DNA of 64,000 nt, taken from assembly GCF_000217935.1 (NCBI RefSeq), contig NZ_AFHI01000045.1, forward strand, positions 124,001 to 188,000, written 5' to 3'. The notes under the pieces were generated by a model, which did no database searches, was not told the DNA's origin, and saw only the letters and a program-made list of their open reading frames with translations. The translations under genes and the position numbers were made by a program. Within the stretch, counting starts at the first letter, position 1; each line of letters starts with the position of its first letter. The DNA comes from Rheinheimera sp. A13L (lineage in GTDB: Bacteria; Pseudomonadota; Gammaproteobacteria; Enterobacterales; Alteromonadaceae). Positions 57,142 to 64,000 of this stretch are shown here, piece by piece.

Positions 57142-57752
57142 GGTGTTACCTCCGCTTCGGCTGAGCCTGTTGCAGAAGACGTTACTTTAAAAGCCAAAGC
57201 TTCAGTGTTTTCAGCTTGTTTGATTTCAAAGTGAGAGAAGGTATGACCTTTGAAAAAGGCTGTACCACTGAGTTGAGTTAACCATTGTGGTAACAATTCA
57301 GGTGCTGTGACATAACCACTAAACTGACTGGAACTTGCATTTAAACTAAAACCATCTAACCACAAGCCCTGTGGATCTATGCTGGCAAGGTACTGAAATA
57401 CAGGAGAATATTGCACTGAGGTTTTCAGCTGTTCACCTTGCACAAAGTTCAGCAACTTTTGCTTTTGTACAATGATTTGGGTCAGTTCAGTATGCTGCTT
57501 TACCAGAACAGCAGAGGGCTGACGATTGCCAACACTCTTTTGCAACTGAGCCAGCTGTTGTTCCTGTGTTTTTACTTGCTGCTGCAACACTGTTAATTCA
57601 GCTTTTTTTGAATCGGTTTGCAGATTAATGACCAAACCCGCAGCCAACAATACAACAGCGAGGCCTACAGTAGTGCCGACTACTAACTTTAAACTGATTT
57701 TTTCTTTAACAGGCTGCAACGCCTGAACATAAAGGTTAACCCGCAGCTTCAA
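57138..57752 (-). CDS. MshI2, PilN-like MSHA biogenesis protein
   Basis: PilN-family protein: a short cytoplasmic N-terminus (MKLRVNLYVQALQPVKEK) that docks to the PilM-like MshI, one membrane helix (~22-42), a coiled coil and a periplasmic domain. It starts with TTG at 57752, strongly supported by AAGGAGGTG a few bases upstream, and overlaps mshI by 17 bases. At 204 residues it is normal. In Vibrio this reading frame is often unnamed or called mshI2. Confidence 0.9.
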   Translation of the reverse strand: MKLRVNLYVQALQPVKEKISLKLVVGTTVGLAVVLLAAGLVINLQTDSKKAELTVLQQQVKTQEQQLAQLQKSVGNRQPSAVLVKQHTELTQIIVQKQKLLNFVQGEQLKTSVQYSPVFQYLASIDPQGLWLDGFSLNASSSQFSGYVTAPELLPQWLTQLSGTAFFKGHTFSHFEIKQAENTEALAFKVTSSATGSAEAEVTP

Positions 57753-58698
57753 GGTTCACCTCCTTTTGAGCGCATAAAGGTTCAACAGCACCGGCAAGAG
57801 CCAACCAATATGAACTAAACTGTTCAGCAGACATCTCTACTCCAGCCTCTTGCGCTGACAATGCAAATACCTGAGAAAAGCCATTTTGCACAAACAATTG
57901 CACCACTCCGGCCTGATTCGAATTGGCTAGTAACAACGCAATTTCCTTGACCGGAGCTTGTTTGAGCTGGCCCTCAAAGTAATCAATAGAGCGTTGAAGT
58001 TCCAGCAGTAAGTTATCAAAAACGCCCTGCTGTAACTCATCCAGACTGTATTGATCCAGGCGATTAAAGCCACGTAAACGACGGGAAAAACATAAATTCC
58101 CTTGCTGCAGAATTTGCACTGCTAAATCCTGACCCGGCTGATGCGACACCAGCATCAGCGCCTGATGTTTAGCTGGCAACAGGTTGCGGGCTAACCATTC
58201 TTCCGGCTGGATTCCTACTAATTGCAATTTGTTTTGCACAAATAAGGCCACTATATCGGCCAGCCAGCTTTTAGAGCTGACCACTACATTCACTTTGATA
58301 CCCTGTAACTGGTTTTGCAACGGCAGATCCAGGTAGTCCAGCACCATATCGTCATCAGGCAGAGTGACTAAATCTTTGATAGTCCAAGGCAAGGCCAGAG
58401 AGATTTCCTCATCAGGCACAGCTGGCTTATCGATCTGCAGCACCATATAACGTTCAGGAGGGATCACTAAGGTACACTGACAATCAGGTGGTAATTTTGC
58501 CGCTACTGCTTTAAAAGCAGCAGACAATTGTGCCGCAGAACTGAACTGTTCCTGGAATACTTGTTCTACCTTTTGCTCTGTTGTGGATTGCTGAGTGACC
58601 ACCACAACCTTTAAACTATTGGCAGACAGATGAACGCCAGCAAACGAATTGCCTGATTTTCTGGTAAATTTTAATTGCGCCAATAGCTTTGTTAACAT
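57736..58698 (-). CDS. mshI: MshI, PilM-like MSHA biogenesis protein
   Basis: Cytoplasmic actin-fold (PilM-like) component that binds the N-terminal tail of the PilN-like MshI2 and helps connect the ATPase to the alignment complex. Recognisable parts are AGVHLSANSLKVVVV near the start, PERYMVLQIDKPAVPDEEI, and ELQRSIDYFEGQL. The length of 320 is normal. It is the first gene of the msh operon here, with an AT-rich divergent promoter region (58699-58801) shared with the ACC deaminase-like gene. Confidence 0.9.
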   Translation of the reverse strand: MLTKLLAQLKFTRKSGNSFAGVHLSANSLKVVVVTQQSTTEQKVEQVFQEQFSSAAQLSAAFKAVAAKLPPDCQCTLVIPPERYMVLQIDKPAVPDEEISLALPWTIKDLVTLPDDDMVLDYLDLPLQNQLQGIKVNVVVSSKSWLADIVALFVQNKLQLVGIQPEEWLARNLLPAKHQALMLVSHQPGQDLAVQILQQGNLCFSRRLRGFNRLDQYSLDELQQGVFDNLLLELQRSIDYFEGQLKQAPVKEIALLLANSNQAGVVQLFVQNGFSQVFALSAQEAGVEMSAEQFSSYWLALAGAVEPLCAQKEVNLEAAG

Positions 58699-58801
58699 AA
58701 CGGCAAATACTACCTACTGTGCTTTCTTAATTTTATTAACTGTAAATTATCACAAAAACGATAAAAATGATAAAAATTTCGTTCCGCACCGACAAGATAC
58801 A

Positions 58802-59719
58802 ATGATTCTAACGTCTTATGTGCAGTGGAAAAAGCTGCACCACCCTGTTTTGCATGAGCATCAGACTGAACTTTGGCTGCGTTATGCCCCTGGCAATAAT
58901 CCGGATATATCCGGAAACAAAATACTGAAGCTAAAATACCAGTTAGAACAGGCACTGCAACAAAAATATCAGGGCTTGCTGACCTTTGGTGGTGCATTTT
59001 CCAATCATTTGGTCGCAACTGCGGCTGCGGCTGCCGAAAATAAGCTGAAAAGCGTCGGTATAGTGCGCGGTGAAGAGGTTGATGTAGATAACCCCACTTT
59101 GGCTTTATGTCGCTCTTATGGCATGCAACTGATCCGGGTCAGCAGAGAGTTTTACCGGGGCCGCCATCAGCAGGACGTACAGCAGCAACTCAGTGATCAA
59201 TACCCTGGTTATCTGCATATTCCGGAGGGGGGCACTTGTGAGGCAGCGGTTCAGGGCGTCAGTGAACTGGATATGTGCACTACCCCTGCTGGCCCTGCGT
59301 CTATGCTCATTTGTGCTGTTGGTAGCGGCGGTACAGTGGCAGGTTTAATCCGGGGCTCAAAAACCACGCCTGTATTAGGTATTGCAGTAGTGCAGGATCA
59401 GAGCCTGCCAGAAAAAATCAAAACCTTTTTACCATCAGATCGCAACTGGCCAGAGTGGCAGCTCATTAAGGCCTTACATCAACCCAGGTATGGTCGCTTT
59501 GATCAGCTGTTATGGCAGTTTTGCCTGTCTTTTGCAGAGCAGAATGTGCAGCTTGAACCTGTTTACACCGGCAAGGCTTTGTATGCTGTATTTGAGCTGA
59601 TTAAAGCCGGGAAGATCCCAAAAGGCAGTCGCCTGAGCTTTTTTCATACAGGCGGATTACAAGGATTAAAGGGGCTTGCCTACAGAGGCCTTATTCCTGA
59701 CACTGACTCAGGTCAATAA
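58802..59719 (+). CDS. PLP-dependent ACC deaminase/D-cysteine desulfhydrase-like enzyme
   Basis: Fold-type II PLP enzyme that deaminates D-cysteine or similar substrates. The lysine that binds PLP is in SGNKILKLKYQLEQ; the loop after it is LLTFGGAFSNHLVATAAA, and the phosphate-binding Gly loop is CAVGSGGTVAGLIRG. I start at 58802, giving 305 residues, near the family length; the longer frame to 58649 overlaps mshI and is unsupported. It is on the plus strand between mshI and csrD/mshH, splitting the msh block. Substrate is not determinable here. Confidence 0.87.
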   Translation: MILTSYVQWKKLHHPVLHEHQTELWLRYAPGNNPDISGNKILKLKYQLEQALQQKYQGLLTFGGAFSNHLVATAAAAAENKLKSVGIVRGEEVDVDNPTLALCRSYGMQLIRVSREFYRGRHQQDVQQQLSDQYPGYLHIPEGGTCEAAVQGVSELDMCTTPAGPASMLICAVGSGGTVAGLIRGSKTTPVLGIAVVQDQSLPEKIKTFLPSDRNWPEWQLIKALHQPRYGRFDQLLWQFCLSFAEQNVQLEPVYTGKALYAVFELIKAGKIPKGSRLSFFHTGGLQGLKGLAYRGLIPDTDSGQ

Positions 59720-59740
59720 AAAGAGCTTGCAGAGCTTTTT
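59718..59740. terminator. Weak bidirectional hairpin between the ACC deaminase-like gene and csrD
   Basis: AAAAAG...CTTTTT flanks an imperfect GAGCTTGCAGAG core with mismatches. Both converging genes end here, so a shared terminator is plausible but structurally weak. Confidence 0.35.
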
Positions 59741-61547
59741 AATCTGACAACTGGTTCTGGGCGATAAGACGCGCCAGTGGCTGACTGAAATAATAGCCCT
59801 GAGCACCTACAACCCCCAGCTTTTTCAGGCATTGCCATTCAGGGTCCTGCTCTACCCCTGTGGCTATCACTTTGATGTCTTTGCCTACACAAGAGGCCAA
59901 TAAGCCCCGGATAAACAGCTGCTGCTCCAGTTGATGGTCAATGCCCCGCACCACGGCCGGATGGATTTTTAGCATTCGAATGGGCAGCTCATCGGTATAA
60001 GGAGTGGCATCCAGACTTAAGCCTACATGGTCGACTATCAATTCAAAACCCCACTGCTGCAGCTGCAGCAATTTGGGCTTCAGGTTTTTGTAGTGTTTAA
60101 TTAAATGATGTTCATGAAATTCCAGCGCCATATCCGCGGCCACTATAGTTCCATTATTGACCTGCTGTTGCAGCCAATGCCACCAGGCTTCATCTAATAG
60201 AGATTGGCTATTTAAGTTCACACTGCAACGGCAATGTTCCAGCACTTCAGTTTCGCCCAGCTTAGCAACCTTCAGCAGTACATACTGATCTATAGTACTG
60301 ACCAGACCACAGTTCGCCGCCATAGGTAAAAACAGCGCGGCAGCCAGTTTATCACCGTCACTGCTGGCCAGGCGCACCAAAACTTCATGTTGCAATACAT
60401 CATTGTCCTGCCAGGAAAAGACCGGCTGGAAGCTCAGCAAAAATCTGTTTTCTTTTAACGCATTATGCAACTCAGTTCGCCACCAGACTGAGCCTTTGAT
60501 TTTTGGTTTTTGTGGATCATTAAAACCATAAGCAGCATTAGGTCCCTGTAACTGCGCCGTTTTTAGCGCCATATCTGCCTCAGCCATAAGCTGATAAGAG
60601 CTCTGCCCCTGCTGATACAAAACAAAACCTATATGGATCAGATCAAAATCCTGGCACTCATTAAAAAAGCTCGCCTGACTCAATATCTGTGCCATACGAT
60701 CACCCAATTGTTCTGCTTCTCTTCCGGCTAAACCTGGGATCAGCAACGCCAGGTCGTTATCAGCCAACCTCGCCATCACAGCATCTGGCCAGCCAGATGC
60801 CAGTTCAGCAATCAACTCAACACAGCCCCTTAAACGCTGTAATTTGATTAGAGTGGACAAATTAGGTTCAGGATGCGATAGCTGAACCAAAAACACAGCA
60901 CCACTGCCAGCCTCACCACTTTCAGTTAAATAATGATTTAAACGGCTTTCAAAAAACACTCTGTTGCCTATCGCCAGCTCGTGATCCACCAGGCCTTGCA
61001 CCCGCACTAATTGACGGATTTCACTATCGCGTTTTTGCCAGTTTTGTAGCTTTAACAACACCCGCTGTAATTGGGTAGCTGGGTTAGTTTCTCTGTGAAA
61101 TGGTAAGTCTAAATGAGCTAGCAGTAACTGAGTTTGCTGCTCCAGTTGTTGTAATTCCTGCCTGAATTGTTGCTGATAAGGCCGGATCCACAACAGCCAG
61201 CCCAGCCAGATCATAAAAGGCAAATTTAATAACAGGTAATCCAGAACAGTCCAGCCTTTCACCAGTTCAGGCGACAGATGCAATACGGGGTTTGAACCAT
61301 CTAAAGCCACAAAATCAGCAGCAGCCGAAGGTGGGCTGGACAAGAGTTTGAGCTGGTTTTGTTCACTGATCAGCCATGACTGTTGCTGTAACGGCTGCAA
61401 CACAAGCCATTGTTGCCATTGCTGCTGGCGGTGCTGCTGCTGTAACTGACCAATACTATAAAAGCTGATATTGACCAGCAGTAACACCACTACACTGAGC
61501 AACTGCTGCCAATGGCGTTTCTTTTGGACTATCTGGCTTAACCACAT
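59739..61547 (-). CDS. csrD: CsrD/MshH-like degenerate GGDEF-EAL protein
   Basis: Membrane protein related to CsrD (MshH of Vibrio), which targets CsrB/C small RNAs for RNase E decay rather than making or degrading cyclic di-GMP. Two membrane segments lie near residues ~15-35 and ~110-130. A degenerate GGDEF region (LADNDLALL instead of GGDEF) precedes an EAL domain with EVLVRL for the EAL motif, NLNSQSL, and VDHVGLS where active enzymes have a DDFG-type motif. I start at 61547, with AAGGAG six bases upstream, giving 602 residues. It is upstream of the msh operon on the same strand. Confidence 0.87.
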   Translation of the reverse strand: MWLSQIVQKKRHWQQLLSVVVLLLVNISFYSIGQLQQQHRQQQWQQWLVLQPLQQQSWLISEQNQLKLLSSPPSAAADFVALDGSNPVLHLSPELVKGWTVLDYLLLNLPFMIWLGWLLWIRPYQQQFRQELQQLEQQTQLLLAHLDLPFHRETNPATQLQRVLLKLQNWQKRDSEIRQLVRVQGLVDHELAIGNRVFFESRLNHYLTESGEAGSGAVFLVQLSHPEPNLSTLIKLQRLRGCVELIAELASGWPDAVMARLADNDLALLIPGLAGREAEQLGDRMAQILSQASFFNECQDFDLIHIGFVLYQQGQSSYQLMAEADMALKTAQLQGPNAAYGFNDPQKPKIKGSVWWRTELHNALKENRFLLSFQPVFSWQDNDVLQHEVLVRLASSDGDKLAAALFLPMAANCGLVSTIDQYVLLKVAKLGETEVLEHCRCSVNLNSQSLLDEAWWHWLQQQVNNGTIVAADMALEFHEHHLIKHYKNLKPKLLQLQQWGFELIVDHVGLSLDATPYTDELPIRMLKIHPAVVRGIDHQLEQQLFIRGLLASCVGKDIKVIATGVEQDPEWQCLKKLGVVGAQGYYFSQPLARLIAQNQLSD

Positions 61548-61714
61548 TTCAACTCCTTTTGCCCTGTCGAACGAGTCTGATAAGTGTGCGTCAAGTTTGG
61601 TCACTATGCTGATTATTTTATTGGTTTTTTCTGCTCATATTGCAATCAGACAAGAATGTGACGACTTTGGTATAGTAAAGCCAGAATCATTAGAGAAAAA
61701 AACAGGACAGACAG

Positions 61715-62191
61715 ATGGAATGGCAAGTTGCAGGCTTTAATCAGCTCGATTCGTACACGGTATACGCCATGCTGCAATTAAGGGTGGATGTGTTTGTGGT
61801 GGAACAAAACTGCCCTTATCCAGAGTTGGATAACAAAGATTTGCACCCACAAACCCGACATATTCTGCTAAAAAAAGGCGATAAAATTTTAGCCTATGCC
61901 CGGGTTCTGGCGCCAGGTGTCAGCTATGAAAACAGCCCGGCTTTAGGTCGTATCTGCGTATCACAAACAGCGCGCCGTCTGGCCTTGGGCCGGGGTTTAA
62001 TGGATAAAGCTCTGGATGTGGCCAGTAGTTGCTGGCCTGATTTGGACATCCGCATTTCAGCTCAGTGTTATCTGCAACGTTTTTACGAGTCTTTTGGTTT
62101 TATATCTTGCAGCGAACCTTATCTGGAAGACGATATTCCACATCTGGAAATGGCACGTCCGGCACAGCCACTCAGTCCAGCAGAGCTGTAA
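61715..62191 (+). CDS. elaA: ElaA-type GNAT N-acetyltransferase
   Basis: GNAT-fold acetyltransferase of the ElaA family; substrate unknown. The family's N-terminal block YAMLQLRVDVFVVEQNCPYPELDN (in part) is clear, and the acetyl-CoA binding region includes LGRICVSQTARRLALGRGLM with the loop before the alpha helix. The C-terminal part has YLQRFYESFGF. The length of 158 is typical. It is a single gene divergent from csrD. Confidence 0.92.
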   Translation: MEWQVAGFNQLDSYTVYAMLQLRVDVFVVEQNCPYPELDNKDLHPQTRHILLKKGDKILAYARVLAPGVSYENSPALGRICVSQTARRLALGRGLMDKALDVASSCWPDLDIRISAQCYLQRFYESFGFISCSEPYLEDDIPHLEMARPAQPLSPAEL

Positions 62192-62230
62192 TGGCTCGAC
62201 GGGGATGAAACAGCTATACAAGGGTATGAG

Positions 62231-62938
62231 TCAGCTTTCTGGCGCCTGACCGTATAACTGTTCTGCACGATTAAACAGCACCCAACTGGTCAGAATATAT
62301 TTATCATCAGACACAGGAATACAACCTCTGTGGGTGTGGGTAAAGTAAGCCGGAGCTATGACCATACGCCCGGCTTTGGGTTGAATGGCTTTATTCTGAT
62401 AATAAAATTCAGTCTGGCCGCCCTCCGCTACATCGTTTAAATAAAACATAAATAACAAAGTACGATGCAGTGGCTCATTGTGCGGTAACTGCGGATAGAC
62501 CTCTGAGTGCCAGTAGCCATAATTCCCTTTACCCTGCTGATATTTTTGCATCTGAATAGGACCAAGCCGGTACAAAGTACGCATAAAGTTATCGGCCTGT
62601 GGAGCCCCTAATTGCGGGTAGTTATCGGCAGTAATGGTTACCATGCGGTTTTCAGCCGGATGAGGCACAGTCATGCTGACAGGGCCAATTAAGGCAAAAT
62701 GGTACTTGCGAAAGTAATCTGCTACATAAGTGGTGGTGTAGCGGAGAATATCAGCCAGAGCCGGGTGATACTCAGGATACTGATTTAAATACAAGTCAGT
62801 GCTGAGCTTTTTGCTGGTATCGACCCCACCGCCTGTGCGACCCGCAGTGGTAAAAGGGCTTTGCTCAAATAAAGAGATCAGTTGCTGACAAAATTCGGCG
62901 GGTAATACATCATCGTATACTTCAATAAAATCATTCAT
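62231..62938 (-). CDS. 2-oxoglutarate/Fe(II)-dependent oxygenase (prolyl-4-hydroxylase-like)
   Basis: Double-stranded beta-helix oxygenase of 235 residues. The N-terminal DDVLPAEFCQQLISLFEQ is typical of the P4Hc-like group. Putative iron ligands are the His and Glu of YGYWHSEVY and the distal His of YFTHTHRG, with the nearby Arg for 2-oxoglutarate. The usual HxD is HxE here. The core LLFMFYLNDVAEGGQTEF is highly typical. Its substrate is unknown. It is divergent from the thioesterase gene, 18 bases apart. Confidence 0.87.
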   Translation of the reverse strand: MNDFIEVYDDVLPAEFCQQLISLFEQSPFTTAGRTGGGVDTSKKLSTDLYLNQYPEYHPALADILRYTTTYVADYFRKYHFALIGPVSMTVPHPAENRMVTITADNYPQLGAPQADNFMRTLYRLGPIQMQKYQQGKGNYGYWHSEVYPQLPHNEPLHRTLLFMFYLNDVAEGGQTEFYYQNKAIQPKAGRMVIAPAYFTHTHRGCIPVSDDKYILTSWVLFNRAEQLYGQAPES

Positions 62939-62956
62939 AGTTTTTAGGTTATTGTT

Positions 62957-63349
62957 ATGTTTAAAGAAATTATTCAGCCACGTTTCAATGAAACGGACGC
63001 ATTAGGTCATATCAACAATACAGTGCTAACGGCGTGGTTTGAAGGGGCTCGTGATCCTATTTTCAAATTATTCACACCTGATCTTGATACCAAACAATGG
63101 AAGCTGATCCTCGCCAGCATCAGTGTACAGTTTAAAGCGGAATTGTTTTATGGCCTGCCGGTGGAATTACGCACTGGCATCAGCATGGTTGGCAACAGTT
63201 CCTTTGAAGTGCATCAGGAAGCCTGGCAAAACAATCAATGCTGCGCTGTGGGTAAAGCCGTGTTGGTGCAATACGATTTTGGCGCTAAACAAAAACTAAT
63301 GCTCAGCATCGAACAAAAAGCAGCGTTGAATGAACACTTAGCCAGCTAA
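62957..63349 (+). CDS. Acyl-CoA thioesterase, hotdog fold (4HBT/YbgC-like)
   Basis: Small cytoplasmic hotdog-fold thioesterase of 130 residues. The active-site Asp is in FNETDALGHINNTVLTAWFE, the classic 4-hydroxybenzoyl-CoA thioesterase motif. The rest of the fold is seen in ISVQFKAELFYGLPVELRT and CAVGKAVLVQYD. Its substrate acyl-CoA is unknown. It has no ybgC/tol neighbours here, so I give no symbol. A hairpin overlaps its stop codon. Confidence 0.88.
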   Translation: MFKEIIQPRFNETDALGHINNTVLTAWFEGARDPIFKLFTPDLDTKQWKLILASISVQFKAELFYGLPVELRTGISMVGNSSFEVHQEAWQNNQCCAVGKAVLVQYDFGAKQKLMLSIEQKAALNEHLAS

Positions 63350-63356
63350 TCTGGCT
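63340..63356 (+). terminator. Small hairpin overlapping the thioesterase stop codon
   Basis: AGCCAG-CTAAT-CTGGCT followed by TTTG. The stem is six bases and includes the stop codon in its loop, so it is a modest terminator candidate. Confidence 0.45.
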
Positions 63357-63397
63357 TTTGGTCGCGTGCTGCTGGTAATTTCAGCATTCTCTGACTA

Positions 63398-63430
63398 GGT
63401 TGTGTGCTCCTGTATTTCAGAGACACAACC
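63398..63430 (+). promoter_or_regulatory. Long hairpin immediately upstream of the gamma-glutamyltransferase start
   Basis: GGTTGTGT (63398-63405) pairs with ACACAACC (63423-63430), and the inside also pairs (CTCCTG with CAGAG, one bulge). It ends three bases before the ATG at 63434, so in mRNA it could mask the start, or as DNA serve as an operator. Confidence 0.45.
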
Positions 63431-63433
63431 ACA

Positions 63434-64000
63434 ATGAAAAAACTCTTACTCTGCAGCCTGATTGCTTTATCACCCCAACTGATGGCCTATGACCGCATTA
63501 CCGGCGCTGACTTTGCCAGTCGCTCTGAAGTGATAGCGCCTCATGCTATGGCGGCCACCAGTCAGCCATTAGCCACCCAAATTGCGCTGGATATTATGAA
63601 ACAAGGCGGCACAGCTGTAGATGCAGCTATAGCAGCTAACGCGGCTTTAGGTTTAATGGAACCTACAGGCAACGGCATAGGCGGCGACTTGTACGCTATT
63701 ATCTGGGACGGTAAAACCAATAAAATTTATGGTTTAAATGCCTCAGGCCGTTCCCCTAAAGGCTTAAGCCATACACAACTTTCTAAAGAGTTGAAAAAAC
63801 TCGGCCTGAAGGACTTACCTCCTTATGGCATGCTGCCCATCAGCGTACCTGGTGCTATAGACGGCTGGTTTGAAATGCACCAGAAGTTTGGCAAATTGCC
63901 TATGACCCAAATTCTGCAACCCGCCATTACCTATGCCGAACAAGGTTTCCCTGTCAGCGAACTGATTGCTTATTACTGGGATAGATCTGTACCCCGTTTA
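63434..64000 (+). CDS. ggt: Gamma-glutamyltransferase family protein (partial, C-terminus outside window)
   Basis: Periplasmic enzyme that cleaves gamma-glutamyl bonds of glutathione and related peptides, made as a self-cleaving precursor. The 189 codons visible start with a signal peptide (MKKLLLCSLIALSPQLMA). Large-subunit motifs follow: HAMAATSQPLATQIALDIM, GGTAVDAAIAANAALGLMEP, NGIGGDLYAIIWD, GLNASGRSP and SVPGAIDGWFEMH. The catalytic Thr lies beyond the window. The open frame runs to base 64000. Confidence 0.9.
   Translation, partial: MKKLLLCSLIALSPQLMAYDRITGADFASRSEVIAPHAMAATSQPLATQIALDIMKQGGTAVDAAIAANAALGLMEPTGNGIGGDLYAIIWDGKTNKIYGLNASGRSPKGLSHTQLSKELKKLGLKDLPPYGMLPISVPGAIDGWFEMHQKFGKLPMTQILQPAITYAEQGFPVSELIAYYWDRSVPRL

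Overview
The window looks like chromosome of an aquatic gammaproteobacterium. A complete MSHA (mannose-sensitive haemagglutinin) type IV pilus locus adjoins mreBCD, as I recall it doing in Vibrio cholerae. Single-copy genes such as darP, pssA, tldD/pmbA, rng and yhdP fit that group, and so do the large carbohydrate-type TonB receptor and the sugar transporter. Codon and domain style suggest Rheinheimera, Alishewanella or a close relative, but this is an inference from gene content only. I see no rRNA, tRNA, CRISPR array, transposase or phage gene.

Layout, left to right. (1) 1-4851, minus strand: a His-rich exported protein and a CzcCBA heavy-metal efflux system, with czcA cut by the window edge. 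(2) 4909-8044: a lone ApbE flavin transferase, an unusual double-length Rnk protein, and a chloroperoxidase-like alpha/beta hydrolase. (3) 8089-20868: an N-acetylgalactosamine (GalNAc) module. A TonB receptor and a DUF3472 lipoprotein are read leftwards. Divergently, agaR, a GH109 alpha-N-acetylgalactosaminidase, agaZ, agaS, a ROK kinase, a NagA-type deacetylase and an MFS sugar permease form one tight operon. Two palindromic sites and a good sigma-70 promoter lie in the divergent control region. (4) 21087-29106: dcp, pmbA, darP, pssA, tldD and a nitrilase-family gene. (5) 29099-37539, minus strand: the cell-shape and envelope operon mreB-mreC-mreD-maf-rng-yhdP, continuing into the nitrilase gene and tldD. 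mreB carries a one-base frameshift. (6) 37933-39930: an AT-rich orphan lipoprotein. (7) 40024-61547: the msh locus (I, I2, J, K, L, M, N, E, G, B, A, C, D, O, P, Q) plus csrD/mshH, with an ACC deaminase-like gene inserted on the opposite strand. (8) 61715-64000: elaA, a 2OG-Fe(II) oxygenase, a hotdog thioesterase and the start of a gamma-glutamyltransferase gene.

How the genes work together. In the GalNAc module the TonB receptor would import GalNAc-containing glycans, the Tat-exported GH109 enzyme would release GalNAc, and the permease would carry it inward. The ROK kinase would then phosphorylate it, the deacetylase remove acetate, and AgaS convert galactosamine-6-phosphate to tagatose-6-phosphate. 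AgaZ is present, but no catalytic tagatose-bisphosphate aldolase lies in the window. In the msh locus, MshE (ATPase), MshG (platform), MshL (secretin), MshI/I2/J/K (alignment complex), MshM/N and six pilin-like proteins build the pilus. MshQ is a giant putative tip or surface protein with beta-helix-like repeats and three lectin-like folds.

The main oddities are the mreB frameshift, the tandem Rnk with an internal ribosome-binding site, a possible 30-codon ORF in the mshF position, the MshQ repeat architecture, a structured intergenic element before the permease gene, and a family of GC-rich hairpins.
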